The notes under the pieces were generated by a model. It saw only the letters and a list, made by a program, of their open reading frames with translations. It did no database searches and had not been told where the DNA came from. A DNA stretch of 64,000 nucleotides from Roridomyces roridus (Eukaryota; Basidiomycota; Agaricomycetes; Agaricales; Mycenaceae), in the NCBI GenBank assembly GCA_029378245.1, contig JARKIF010000042.1:186001-250000 (forward strand), given 5' to 3'. How positions within the stretch are numbered: position 1 is the stretch's first letter; each line of letters begins with the position of its first letter. Both the position numbers and the translations under genes were made by a program. Shown in pieces: positions 12,000 to 23,551 of this stretch.

Positions 12000-12541
12000 G
12001 CAGTTCGCGTGGAATGAAACTTGAATTGGCTCGTAATTTAGTATTGCCAGTGTCAGCCTTGAATGGGGCCGAACTGCGGGCACAAAATGAGGAGAATGCG
12101 AAAGAGAACGCGATCCGGCAATTGGTCATTCGCACTGAAGTCGTTGTCAATCCTTGGATCCAGTCCGCCGCTGAAGCTATCTGTACTCACTGTAGCCCAG
12201 AAAGTCTTTCAGCATCCTACACTTTCCGCCAAGCGCCCATCTCGATTGGACAGCAAAGCACCTCGGGTCCTCGGCCCTCGACGTCCTTCAAAACGAAACT
12301 CTTCGACGCGTAGATTGGTACAGCTCGACTGAATCAAGGACGCGCGAGAACTCGAAAAAATCGACCTTGTGGCTGTCACTGGCACGGGTTCGGGAGGGTG
12401 GCCATTGAAAAGAAAATGAGGGAAGCATTGGGGAGGCCTTTCGCAACCGTGATCGAAGTAGTTGATCGAAGACCTAGATGCTTGCATCAGACATCCACAC
12501 AAATTGACACACCCCTAAGTAACCTTTCTCCTCAAACCGTC
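12000..12541. other. Gap with a MET17 fragment
   Basis: Between two membrane-family genes. It holds the MET17-derived fragment listed separately and the leader of the next gene (12511-12541); nothing else is recognised. Confidence 0.5.
12185..12345 (-). pseudogene. Fragment of the MET17 5' region
   Basis: The plus-strand text CACTGTAGCCCA, AAAGTCTTTCAGCA and TCCTTCAAAACGAAACTC, followed by TCGACGCGTA and TTGGTACAGCTCG, matches MET17 copy 1 at about 9807-9930. In that gene it encodes the residues around [15 protein letters not shown] and the following short exon. The fragment lacks everything else, so it is a dead partial copy, about 2.3 kb downstream of its source and in the same orientation. 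Confidence 0.6.
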
Positions 12542-13819
12542 ATGGACCGCCGCCACGGCCGCTCTCTGACAGCACTCACCCACAGAACCATCCTCCTCGC
12601 ACAGTACTTTCTCTGTGGATGTCTTATCGTCACAGCTGTTGCGTGCTTTGAACTGCACAGTCAGACCCTCGTCTATTCAGGGCTCCGCGTCTTTTCCGCT
12701 AGCTTCTTCGCACTCTGCTTGAGCGCCCTAGCCGACACTGCACCTGTAGGCCTGGAACCCGGGACTCTGATCATCATACTGCTCATCCTTGGTAAGTGGA
12801 TTTCACAGTTTGCGACACTATGAATTTACCAAAAACGCCTGTAGGCCAACCAAGTGAGACGAATCCGTGGATCGATGGGTGCGAGTACTGCTATGTCTTT
12901 GTGCCGATTTTCAGCCTCGTCTTCATCGCGGCGTGGAACTGGTTTCTCTCCGCAATTGGGCTTGAACACCGTCGGTGGGAACCCCTTTGGCTGCTCGACA
13001 CCATCGAAGCGTCGTCAGCATTTCTCGATCGCCTCGCCGCCAGGTTGCGCAGAAATAAGCAGGCCATAAAGGCCCAGTGGAAAAGCAGTGTTCAAAGGCG
13101 TTGCAAGGTGCAAGCAGATATCGAGAAACAAGGAGAAGTAATCGAGAGGGCATCTAGATTCAATGGTAAGCGTCCCGAGTTGAATTCTCTTCGAGTTTCT
13201 GACCTTTTTTCAGAACCGAAGCACACTACCTCAGGCTGGCTGCCATATTTTTCGCGCAATTTTTGGTCTTTTTTGGTCTACTCAGCGGCGCAGTCATCAT
13301 GCATTATTTCCTGCACGATGCCAAGATCTTCGCCATTTCAAGCATGCTTCTTTGTGTCTTTGCCACGGTGCCACTCGGTATGAGCGCCGCCGCGGAAACT
13401 ACCCTTCCATGGATGGAGCCCGAAACTGTCCTGGTCATGATATTCGTCATGGACGTGCCAGCTGAATTTCAAGACGCGGAATTCATTAAATATCTGCGCT
13501 CACCTGGTTTCGCCATGTTCATGATCGCGTATTGGGATTTTCTCATGAGCGAGATCGACCTTGGGCACGTCGATGCAATTGGCTGTCCGAGATCTTGATA
13601 CCAGTCCTTGAGGTGTCCTCGGCAGCCTTCAAGCCGTGCTCGGCATTCCTCGGCTTCTTCATCCTCAGGCTTGAGAACAAGGCCGACGAGGTCCAGGAGA
13701 GAAGTGGCAAGGTCCAAAAGGGCGGGAAGGGAGGAACTGCGGAAGGAGCAGGAGCAATCGAACGCAAGTCTGGGAATGATGAGCGTCCCGAGTCGACCAC
13801 CCTCGATGTGTCTAGCTGA
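12542..13819 (+). pseudogene. Two-module membrane-family gene with a frameshift
   Basis: Same architecture as 10610-11953. Module 1: MDRRHGRSLTALTHRTILLAQYFLC, LEPGTLIIILLILGK, intron, then VFVPIFSLVFIAAWNWFLSAIGLEHRRWEPLWLLDTIEASSAF. An intron with acceptor near 13230 joins to HYLRLAAIFFAQFLVFFGLLSGAVIMHYFLHD and WMEPETVLVMIFVMDVP. Near 13568 the codons expected to read EHRR are one base short, so the frame runs into a stop after GCPRS, while NWLSEILIPVLEVSSAAFKPCSAF continues in the next frame to 13819. The protein would lose its last amphipathic region. A single-base sequence error is the alternative. The leader upstream is the best-matching example in the window. Confidence 0.6.
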
Positions 13820-14129
13820 CTTCGAGTTGCTGAGGTAGACGACGTCCCAGTCGAACCGATGCCCCTCCGATTCGTTTAGTTTGGAGTTTCTCGCTGATTT
13901 GAAATCAATGCATCGTCCGTGGAGTAGAATTTCGTCAGTAATGAAATTTGAAACGAGTCCTCGGCCAAGCACGGCGTTTTCCGCCCCTGGCAAGCTGCGA
14001 GATAAGTACGCAGGACAGTGTCGCAAGCATTTCGGCATCTTGATAACTCGTGTTTAGCGTATCTCTAGGTTCCATTGTTTTCCCCACATAAATTATATTC
14101 TTGAATCAATCCACCTTACGTCGTGACTG

Positions 14130-14285
14130 GATCCCGAGATTCAAGGGGCCAGCGAGGTCCAAAAGGTGCAAGGAGGTAGTTGGGAACGAGCAGGAGCAAC
14201 TGAACGCGCAAGTCTGCGGGTTTACGATCAATGGTGAGCAGCCCGACTCGAATACTCTTGGCATATCTAGTTCAAGTTGCTGAAG
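14130..14285 (+). pseudogene. Relic of a membrane-family 3' end
   Basis: AGCGAGGTCCAAAAGG, GGAGGTAGT, GAACGAGCAGGAGCA and an AATGGTGAGC match the tail region of the neighbouring membrane genes (11800-11885 and 13690-13790). No hydrophobic segment precedes it. It appears to be the surviving tail of a lost copy. Bases 13820-14130 and 14286-14830 show nothing else. Confidence 0.45.
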
Positions 14286-14835
14286 CAGACGACCCGCGCA
14301 GGAATCGGCAGGATGGATATCCGCGAGTGGAGAGTCTGTGGAGATGCGCACCCAGGAAGTCCAAGGAATTTGACTCGGAGGCATGCTTACATCCACAGCG
14401 TTGTTCAGATATTATTCATGAAACCTTCGTCTTTGGGAGGAATGTCCTGATTTCCTGGGCTCCCGCCACTATTTGCCGCGATCTGAATCTTGCTCCGGCT
14501 TCGGACCAGGGGCGATTCAAGAATGTGACCATCGATAACTTGAGCTCCAGCGCACGTTGAGGATTTGTACAAAGGCAGTACTGCCTCATTCGAGTGGATG
14601 GGGAGAGCCGTAGCACAAGTCGTAAGATCTGACCAGGGGTTTTGATTGTTTTAATTTTACTGGAAAGGCTGGGGGCTTGCCAATCGTTTTGTTGTCGTAG
14701 AATATGTATCGTGCATGAGTCTGCATGAAGAGCATCGAGAGTGGTCCATTAATCCAACCATGAGCGTCAGGATCAAGAGGTGGTCTGATGATCATTGATG
14801 TGAATCACAACACTCTTCCACCCCTGATCCCCTAA

Positions 14836-15564
14836 ATGCAACATTCTGCTGAACCACTCAACGTTGAACGCTTGGCCTCGATGCAGCAAAACACTGCCAT
14901 CTCGTTGTTGAAGCGGATTCCACCCGAAATTTTGGCCGAAATCTTCTCTTTGACGGTGCCGTCGCCTTCGGAAATGGCGGGCTTTAGATCCAGAGCAAAA
15001 CATAGTCCATGGATTTTGGGGCAGATATGCAGTCGCTGGTGAGCCGTAGCTCTTTCGACGCCTTCCTTGTGGTCCCTCATCTGCCTCCCAAGCAAAGGAA
15101 ACGCGGACCCACTACCCCTGATCGAAACTCAGCTGCAGCGTGCTCACTTGCTCAAGGTCCATTTCTATGGATCTGGACCATACGACCCTTCCTATACCGC
15201 GCAGATCGAACGCTTTGCGGTGCTTTGCAAGCACTCTGCCCGCTGGGAGGAGTTTAATGTCGACTTGACCGCCGAATTGGCTCCCCATATGGCGGCGCTT
15301 CATGACGGCCTTCCTGCGCTTCGCAGGCTGTGGGTGCGCTGGTATCTTTCGGACGACGTCGCAAAGAGGTCCCTCCGATGTCTCGCGACGGCATTTTCCC
15401 TCGTGGACGTGGCCATGATCCAGAGGGGTAGCGGACGTGTCTGGCCCGTCAGCCTCCCCGCTTCTCACCTTACTTCCTACCGAATCCATTGCTCCTGGAC
15501 CGACCATGAAGCCATCCTGAAGTTGGCCCCGAATATTACAGAGGCCAGGATCACGATTCCCTAG
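14836..15564 (+). pseudogene. F-box pseudogene with premature stop
   Basis: Reads VERLASMQQNTAIS, LLKRIPPEILAEIFSLTVPSP (F-box core), SPWILGQICSRW, then a TGA at 15040-15042, and continues in the same frame with AVALSTPSLWSLICLP and a leucine-rich stretch to NITEARITIP. Paralogs have an Arg codon at the stop (RRWRAIALATPSLWSL at 56.2 kb), so one AGA-to-TGA change explains it. The N-terminal Cys knuckle and coiled coil are absent and the C-terminal third is missing. It sits between two broken membrane-family genes. Confidence 0.7.
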
Positions 15565-15620
15565 TCAAACATTACAGAAAAATTGAAACATCCCTAAGTA
15601 ACCTTTCTGCTCAAACCGCC

Positions 15621-16208
15621 ATGCGTTCCATACAGCATCTTCGAACCGTGTCCAGAGCCCGAAATAACTTCGTTCTCGCACAACTCTTGCTCTCTGGATG
15701 TCTCATCGTCGGCGCAGCTGCCATGCATGACAGCGACTTGGAGGGTCAGACATTTAGGGCTCAGCTTCTTTGCCGTTGGTTTCTTGTTACTCTATCTGAG
15801 CGCTCTGGTCGACATTACACCTCCATTTCTGGAACCCGGGACTCTGATTGGCATATTGCTAATGCTTGGCAAGTTAACTTCACAGTCTGCGACTTTATGA
15901 ATTTAATAGAAGCGCGTGCAGGCCACCCAACTGAGACGAGGCCATGGATCGAGGAATGGAAGTACGGCTATTTCTTCGTGCCGATCTTCACCCTCATCTT
16001 CATCAGGTTGTGGAACTCGATTCTCCCCGCAATGGGGCTCAAACACCGCCGATGGGAACTCACTTGGCTGCTCGACATCTTTGAGGCGTTGTCGGCATTC
16101 TTCAGTTGCCTCTGCGCAAGGTTGCGCAGCGGGACCGAGGCTAGCGAGACCAGAAAGGCCCCCAGATTGGCCCAAGGAGTCATCAAGGCCCACAAGAGAA
16201 ATAATTGA
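15621..16208 (+). pseudogene. Small membrane-family gene with a frame break
   Basis: Starts MRSIQHLRTVSRARNNFVLAQLLLSGCLIVGAAAM after the leader. Near 15752 about eight bases are missing relative to paralogs (QTLVYSGL-type codons). The family sequence then continues in another frame, as LSFFAVGFLLLYLSALVDI and FLEPGTLIGILLMLGK, before the intron. The second exon, WIEEWKYGYFFVPIFTLIFIRLWNSILPAMGLKHRRWELTWLLDIFEALSAFF, is intact. The open frame passes through the intron out of register, so the track of residues between the two parts is meaningless. Probably inactive. Confidence 0.55.
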
Positions 16209-16959
16209 GCGCGCGTGTGGGACAACATCCAATGGTGAGCGTTTCAAGTTACAGTTGAATGTCCTCAAGGTTTAACTTGCTTCATGTTGCTCAAGTGACA
16301 GACGTCCGTGTTTAGTAGTCTTCAGATTGTATTGTCTTTTTGAAATACATAAAATCCACCGTACGTGAGTTCCTGGAGGATAAACAAGGTCCAAAAGGTG
16401 CAAGGAGGTAGTGAGGAACGAGCGCTGGGTTTACATTCAATGGCGAGAATCCCGAGTCGAATGCTATTGCCATATCTACTTCATCCTATGTTCTTGCATC
16501 GTCCCTCGGAAAAGCGAGTATCAAACTTGAAGTAGCTCGTGCAGACGAGGCATTAGTGTATTGCGAGGAGCGAGTGTCGTGTTTTGGGTCGAATTGTACA
16601 AATTTTTCGTTGGCACTGGATAGAACTTGGATAAGATTTGATGTGGAATAGTTGGCGATATAGTGGCAAGGTGCTGGGAGAGTTAGGTATGGGAAGGAAC
16701 AAGTCCGAGTCGAGGCACGGAACAAGAGGTGATCAAGGCTCTCGAGCTGAATCTTCCATCACGACTCCATTGTGCTCTTCCTTTCACGCACTCTCTCCCC
16801 GGCGATGCCCCGACATTCGATGCGCGGCTGTCCATGGTCGTCCCCTCACCGGCACCGGGCTCCAGGAATACAGCGCCTCGTCTGTTTACCGAGCAAGATC
16901 TGTGATTGGTAAGATTCTTTCATTTCAGGCCCAAACGAAACTTTCTCCAGAAAACGAAC
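16209..16959. other. Gap with a membrane-family tail relic
   Basis: At about 16385-16470, AAGGTCCAAAAGGTGCAAGGAGGTAGTGAGGAACGAGC repeats, in pieces, the tail sequence of the preceding genes (compare 14150-14200), so another 3' relic is present. The remainder should hold the promoter of the RS-rich gene; no TATA box is evident. Confidence 0.45.
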
Positions 16960-19900
16960 ATGGACCGAACGAGGGGAAGAACGCCATTCTCGCGCTCTGG
17001 GAGACGCGTAACGCTGGACGACAATCCAGCGTGGCAGCAGCCGGGGAGTGTGCCCTTGCCGAATCTTCCGACTGGAAATCCGTGGCCGGCGCCCACCACA
17101 GGATTCGGATGGGACCACACTCCTCAATATCCCGAGGAGCCGTTCGTTGCTGTCAACCCGTTCGAGCAGAAGCGTCGGTGGGGTCGTGCGTCGCGTCCGA
17201 ATCATCAACCACCCGCGCCATTCGTACCTGGAGAGCCGGTGCCTCTTCCTGGGCCTTCGCAGTATCCTGCAGGCGTGCCCATGTCCACTGTGCCCCCAGC
17301 CCCCCAATTTTCTTTTTCGAACAACGCTGGCTCTCCGGAGGCAAGGCATGGCTGGGAGAATGTTGCCAGGCCGCATACAGCGCCGGAACCACATCCGCCT
17401 ACTGTCGTAGAAATACCTCGCCCAGATATGTCACGCCGATCTCGTTGGAGCAGTCGCTCGCATCATGCACGAGTTCCCTCGCGGCGCTCGCCCACCCCAT
17501 CGCCACCCGCAAGTGCTCCTCGTGTAGAATCGCCGCAGACTGAGGCGGGATCGCTGGCAGGCTCCGTCGTATCAGAGCCTCCTCTGGTCCAACCCGGAGC
17601 TTTGATCTTAAGGCACCGCTCTTCCCACTCCAGAAGTTCGCAGGACTCGTACCCGCGGCCGTATGAATCTCGATCCAGCTATCCGCGTCTTTCCAGGGGC
17701 AGGGGTCGATCTGGGCGAGGGAGCCGCACACCTCCTCGGTCTCGCAGTCGCTCCAATTCTCGGCACGAAGGCCCGGGCGAACTCGTCCCCATTCCATCGG
17801 GACATCTAGCTCGTCGGCACTCTGGGTCCCGGTCACGCAGTGGCTCCAGAGAGAGTCGTTCTCCCAATGTAGACCCTTCAACGGGTGAGGAGCCGGCCAT
17901 GGTGGCTCGTCCCCATCGGCGCCTTTCCAGGTCTCCACGCAGTCGCTCTCCCTCTTCCCGTCGATCTAGTCGCAGTCCTTCACGAAGTCGCTCCCCACGT
18001 CCCCCTCGTCATTCATACCAACATGGTCGGAACAATCCATTCGTACCTCCTCCCGTCGTTCCACCTCTACCCCCTGTCGTTCCACCTCTACCTCCATTCG
18101 TTCCACCTATGTGGAATGCAAATATGCCACAAGTGCAACCGAACCCAACAATACCTACCTTCCCGGCCGCTGGCATGAAATATGAGCCTGAGGCAAGCTT
18201 CTCATCACTGCCTCCCCCCGTGACGGCCAGCACCACGCTCGCAAACAGCTTCGGTGACACGATCCAAGATATCATATTTTCCGCATTGATATTTATCCTG
18301 GATGTTATCCCCCGGCAGCTCTATCTGCACTTTCTCCTCCGCATCCCATCAATGTACTTCACTCGCGTGACCCGTATCTTCGAGGACGCCCAGCTCAGCT
18401 TGCCTGACATCAAGAAAATGGCACGCGCGCGGGCGGAGCAGTGGAATCCAGCCGAGCCCGAAAATCCGAGATGGCCGACCACCTTTATGCAACAATTGCC
18501 CAACGTGAACACGGAGCCTCTTCCTCGCAGTTTACTCGTCTTCCGCTCGAATTGGGACAACTTTATCGACGATTTGATGAGCGAGTGGCAGACACTTAAT
18601 ATCGTGTCGGTGTTACTGATGTCGTGAGTTGCTTTCATTTGCTACCTCTGCTGTCAATTCTCATCCTTTCCCTCAAGAGCCATCCTCACGATGCTCCAAA
18701 TCGACTCGGCGTCTCACCCCATAATACGCACCTCAGCGCTGTTTTCGTTGATCTGTGCTCTTATGAGTCTTTTGTATGGCTGTGTTTACATCATTCGGTT
18801 TGGGTCGATGCGCAAGATGTATAAAGCGAGTAGCTTTGCAGAGGTATTGTATAGCTTCTTTTCTGGTCACTTTTACTCAATGCGCACCCAGGAAGCTCAA
18901 AAAAGTACGACAAGTATTTGGTGGAATGTGTGGGTAATGCTCGCGATGGTGAGTTGGTCTCTCAAGCGACTGGATTCATACTGACCTGTTTCAAGCCGAC
19001 AGTTTGGTTAGCCTGGTCAGTACCTCACTATTCTACTTTTCATTTAACCGACTCCTTTGACAGGGCCATGATCCTGTTCTTCGTGTGCATCATGTCCTTT
19101 GTGTGGTTGACAGGATCCACCAACAGTCCAACCGACGTCGTCTTATCCCCACGCGCCGCACTGGGTGTCCGCATCGCTCTTACGGCCGTATTCTCCCTGG
19201 GTCTCATCTATTTCGTGCTTATCGTCCAAACATTCCACCGTTATGGTGATCCACTGGACCGGGAGTGGATGCGTCGAGTGAATGAGTGGAGTAGGGAAGT
19301 TTGGGCTACACCGTACGTCTATGGCCAGACGGCTCCCCCTCCCCCTCCTCCTCCGCCCATGCAGCCGGTCTACGTGCAGTCGCAAGTGGTTAGAGTCCCC
19401 CCCTCTCCCAGCTCAAGCCGCCAGTCCTTCGTTCCTCGGAGCGTGACTCCCGAGATGGGACATAGAGACCGCACTAGATCGGTCCCCGTCGAGCCCACCG
19501 ATGCTCCCCGCATGCCACAGCCTCCCCCAGTGCCACCCCAGTCTTCGGTTCCCGCATCGCAGCAACCTTCCGGTGATGAAGAGCCTTTCAATCTCATGCG
19601 ATTGGGATACAACGATGTCGAGGCGAGTCTCCTCACCCCGCCGTGGGTAGAGACGGTGGATACCGAGGATTTACGTCGATTTGTTGTCGTATGTGGGGTT
19701 TGCTTACGTCATCTTCTGTGGCTGACCAACCACCTATTTACAGGATATCTCGTCCGCTTGGCATAGACGACTTGCGTTGGGGAATGGAGAGGGAGAGGTT
19801 GAGGATGTAGATCTTGCGCCCCTATCGCTGCCAGACGTTCCTTCACCAGATCAGGCTGGCCAGGAAGAACCAGTCACACCCTCGGAGGACTCGAGTTCGT

Positions 19901-20235
19901 CACATGGGCGTGTCCGACCATCGAACGCACTCGTCATTTTCTCTCCTCCTCCATCGAATGACCACGGCACCTCCCTCGTCCTGAAGAGTCGTCGACCTTC
20001 GCCCGAGTCCCCCTATATTCAGTACCCCTCACCTCCTTCATGGTCCACTCTCACGGGCCCGAACAACATTCACGAGTTTATCGCGTTGTGGAACGAGCGG
20101 TATTTCCATCTGCGGGGTATGCAAGTGTCTCTGGTACCGCCAGATGATGGGGGTCCCGGTTATGTGGTTAGTTTGGGTCGACGGCGGGCAGGCTTTGCTT
20201 TGGGTTCTACGGATGTCCAGCTGATTGCTATGTAG
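16960..20235 (+). CDS. RS-rich multipass membrane protein, left copy
   Basis: A family of Agaricomycete proteins that I recognise only as uncharacterised. The first 170 residues are proline-rich (VPLPNLPTGNPWPAP, EEPFVAVNPFEQKRRWGR). A long arginine/serine region follows (SRSRSNSRHEG, RRLSRSPRSRSPSSRRSSRSPSRSRSPR), then a proline run. A conserved core follows: DTIQDIIFSALIFILDVIPRQLYLHFLLRIPSMYFTRVTRIFEDAQLSLPDIKKMAR and WDNFIDDLMSEWQTLNIVSVLL. After it come several exons of TM segments (AILTMLQIDSAS, FSLICALMSLLYGCVYIIRFGSMRKMYKASSFAE, EAQKSTTSIWWNVWVMLAM, PTVWLAWS, MILFFVCIMSFVWLTG, IALTAVFSLGLIYFVLIVQTFHRYGDPLD). A proline-rich C-terminus ends with EFIALWNERYF. About five introns of 50-60 bp. 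Function unknown; the RS domain on a multipass membrane protein is unusual. Confidence 0.75.
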
Positions 20236-20451
20236 TTCGATGGAGTGTGCGCCTGATACGTAACATTCTCGTAGCCTGAAGAAATCAGCGGGACATGTAC
20301 TGTAGACCCAGATTTGTAAGACCCTTGAAGGAGGGTAGGTCATGCAAAGATGGGCGTCGACGCACACAGCGTCCTTCTCGTGTTACAAAACTATTTACTC
20401 ATACATACGATAATTTTATTAAATTTTACTTATTGTCCATCGGCCTGCGAC

Positions 20452-21907
20452 TCAATCTGTACCCTCAACGCTGTCCACAGTAATCCGAGTCCCATTCCCC
20501 CGATCCACTTTGGCGCCCTTATCCCACGTAACCGAAGTCAAGCGCTTATTACCTGGCGGTATCTCCCGATCCTCCTCCTCCTCTGCAGCAATTGTAGTCG
20601 AAATCCCCGTCATGCCCAATTCTACAGGCGCAACGATCCCCGTACCCCTCGTTGTAACGCCCCCCTTGCTGAACCAAGGCCGGCTGTTAAACCTCAATGA
20701 TGTAGTCTGCCGCCCCACCGGGTCCGAGTCGTCTTCATCTCGAGCGAGGTTGATTAATCGGGCGATGACGATTGGCAGGTTGGCTACGATGAGGCTGAGG
20801 CTGTTCTGCGTGCAATGGATTTTTAGATGGGAGAAATGAAAGAGAGGAAGCGTGGTTACCTCTACCAGGGCAGAGATGAGTACTTTGACACCACCACGTC
20901 GGAGGATGAATGCTGCGTGGACTAGAGAGACCTGCGTCAAATAAATTATGAGCCAAGGGAAGTCGGAAGGCCAAGAGAGCCAACCACGCACGACGGTTGT
21001 AACAACGCAAGTCGAGAAGATGATGGTCAATTTTCGGCGTAGTGCCTTGTCTGCTAGGTGCCGGAAGAGTGGGATGGGCGCAATCAGGAGGATCGAGTCG
21101 GCGATCACGTCCGCTGAACGTGGAATTTCAGTCTTTGTATAAAGGCCCAAGGAAGGAATGTAAGTACTCACTCACTAGCTGACATCGCAACCTGCAGTGG
21201 TAATCGACATTGTGGATTTGGCGCGTTCTTCCAGGAGGGTTCTGGCTCGCAGACCCATAGGAGCTGCGCGAGGAGGAAAAGGGCGGCGACTACGAACGCT
21301 ACGGCGACCCAGAATAGTCGTTTGCGGCTATCCTGGGATGGATCGATTCGGACGATACTGTAGAGGATGCTTAATCTGGATGCCCTGTGGGCGGCTTAGC
21401 AACGAGGTATCAAAGTAAATATGGGGGGTTGGGACATACCAGATGATCGCGTAGAAAGTGGCCGCCATGAGATAGTACGCTGTCGTAAATTTAGGACTAG
21501 TCTCGTTGCTTATTAGACGTTGACTAACCGGCGACCCGCGCTGTCTTTGATAGGTGATTCGGCACGGGAACCTGGCGGGGTTGGGCATCAGAGGTGCTGC
21601 AGCCGCTCCAAGGAAGATATGGAGCATACGTGCAGAAATACAGACACGTCTTGTATGATGAGCGAGAGAAAGGCAAACAGAGCCCAACCATCATCTGCAC
21701 GGTATCTGCCATGGCGTTTGTATAGCCTGGTAGCAATGAGAGAAAGTTGGATGGAGGTTTTTGGGGCTCACCGGTAAATCGTCGTTCCAAAGGCAAAGAA
21801 ACTGCACGTCGCGCCGGTGACTAGCAACAGAGATCGGAAGCTGTTCCGTAAAGCAAGGCAGTAGACGTACTTTTCAGTTGCACGAGAGGGTCGTTGGGGT
21901 CGATCAT
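20452..21907 (-). CDS. Fungal rhodopsin-domain 7TM protein, left copy
   Basis: Starts MIDPNDPLVQLKS and resembles the fungal 'rhodopsin domain-containing' integral membrane family (PF20684-type), which is not a retinal opsin. Recognisable parts are the PxxDVIADSILLIAPIPLFRHLADKALRRKLTIIFSTCVVTTVV segment, SLVHAAFILRRGGVKVLISALVE and NSLSLIVANLPIVIARLINL, separated by short introns. The C-terminal cytoplasmic tail is acidic and hydrophilic (AAEEEEDREIPPG). The start is supported by the matching start of the paralog at 40727 (MIDPQDPLIELKS). It is convergent with the RS-rich gene, with 216 bases between the stops. Confidence 0.7.
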
Positions 21908-22571
21908 TAGGTGGTAGAAAAGATGAGGTGGGTTCCACCAGCCCACATGGCCATAGATGTATATAATGACCACGCTAAACGGTGTTGTCCTGATGGAGGT
22001 TTGCCAGCATGTCTACAGCTGGCCGCGGAAATGAAGCACTTTGGAGCCTATTCATGGCGTCGTCGGGCATAGACAGTATCCGGAGAGGCTCGAGAATGTT
22101 CTTTTGAGGGTGCAAGAGGAGGCAGAGGGGGAAGCAAGGGCAAGCGGAGTGCCAATAAACACCGACGATTATATTTGGACATCGGCAAGTTCTGCTGTCG
22201 CAATGGGAACGGGAGCCGCGCCAAGACGGGATATTTAGAGCGGACCCTCTGAAGAACTGTGGGAAGTCAAAAAGAAGACACTGAGTCTTCTGAACCTCAG
22301 GCGATCTGATTTGTCAACTCGCCATCACTGATGCAATCAAACGCGTTCCTCGAGCCCGGGACTTCCAGTCCATGCTGAATTTCAACAGACGCGTCTCGAC
22401 GCGTCGTAACGCGTGTTACCCTGGCTGAAGTTTGGAATTCAGGAACGCGACATCGGCTGGGCCAAGAGTTGCCTTGCCACCGGATCAGCAGCCACACGTC
22501 GCGGTGATACTCGGATGGGAGTATATAAACCGGCAACTTTCCTCTTGTGAAAAAGCCCACTGAAACCGTCC
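21908..22571. promoter_or_regulatory. Shared upstream region of two divergent genes
   Basis: Lies between the rhodopsin-like gene (minus) and the secreted-protein gene (plus). A TATA box, TATATAAA, lies at 22522-22529, about 45 bases before the ATG at 22572 and well placed for the plus-strand gene. Three ACGCGT-type words cluster near 22390-22415. No coding sequence is evident. Confidence 0.5.
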
Positions 22572-23275
22572 ATGTTCCTCACTGCTGCCACGCTCCTTTG
22601 GACGCTCGCTGCCGCCGCGACAACCATCCCTACGCGGGACGTTGCTGCCTCGGTCTTGCCGCAAAACCTCACTGTCACGGCTCTAGTCGGAAAGAACGGC
22701 GCCTCGGCGCTTGAGTGAGTATGGCTCCGATCCGTGAGAAAGATAGGCTAATGTAGATTCGAGATGTTGGGCCTTGACCCCTGCATTCGCGCAGAGCACT
22801 GCGACGGGCACAGTCGGCGCGCTGTCTTTCACGCATCTCGGGGCTACCACGAACACGAGCAGCTATGCACTCTTCACACAGCTCACGAATGCTGGGCTGC
22901 ACAATGCTCCTGCTCCACAGTACGTTGGGCTTGTCCGTCGATCGCATACAAGCTAACCGGAATCAGATACGTTATAGTCCTCACCGGCGAGGGAGAGCTG
23001 TCGTTCCCGTCGGCGGACCCGGCTGATTCGAGTCTCACGGGGAACTATACCCTGTCTGCAGGTGACATACTCATGGCGGTGGACACTGCAGACACCAGCG
23101 CACGGGGACACAAGTGAGGCTGGCTGGCTGACCATCGGCAATTCAGGGTCACTGACATGTTTCATCTAGCACGGTGTGGCAAGCGGGCTCTTCTGCGCTT
23201 CAGATGCCCTTCGATGGGCCCGTACCGACCCATGTCGTTCTCCACGACGGCGGTTGCGAGCGGCCTCACATGTGA
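22572..23275 (+). CDS. Small secreted protein, cupin-like
   Basis: Four exons joined as 22572-22714, 22764-22919, 22967-23113 and 23170-23275. The predicted protein begins MFLTAATLLWTLAAAATTIP, a clear signal peptide, and is about 180 residues. It continues with NLTVTALVGKNGASALECWALTPAFAQ, GALSFTHLGATTNTSSYALF, GLHNAPAPQYVIVLTGEGELSFP, YTLSAGDILMAVDTADTSARGHNTVWQ and LQMPFDGP. The HNAPAPQYVIVLTGEGEL strand followed by GDILMAVDT-x-x-x-x-x-GH is reminiscent of a single cupin barrel, but I cannot prove a metal site. Intron 1 uses an unusual TTCGAG acceptor, chosen because it keeps the frame. Probably extracellular; function unknown. Confidence 0.65.
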
Positions 23276-23551
23276 TATGTACGGCGATCTTCTGGTATCA
23301 GTGGCGATGCGTGCCTGGGAAGCCTTAAAAGTAAAATCCAAAATGTATACAAGCCGGGAAATAGGACGAGTTCCAAGGTGAATACCTGAAGATGGAGAAG
23401 ATAATTCGACCGCAACGTGTTTGAAATCGTCTGTCTTGACCGTAGTAGCATTTGAGACCGATTGAGAGCAACAGGTGCAATGAATGGAATGCTTGTGAGG
23501 AGCGATATAGATGAAGATGAGACGCTGGTCATCTTGTATTGATCCGGCCAG

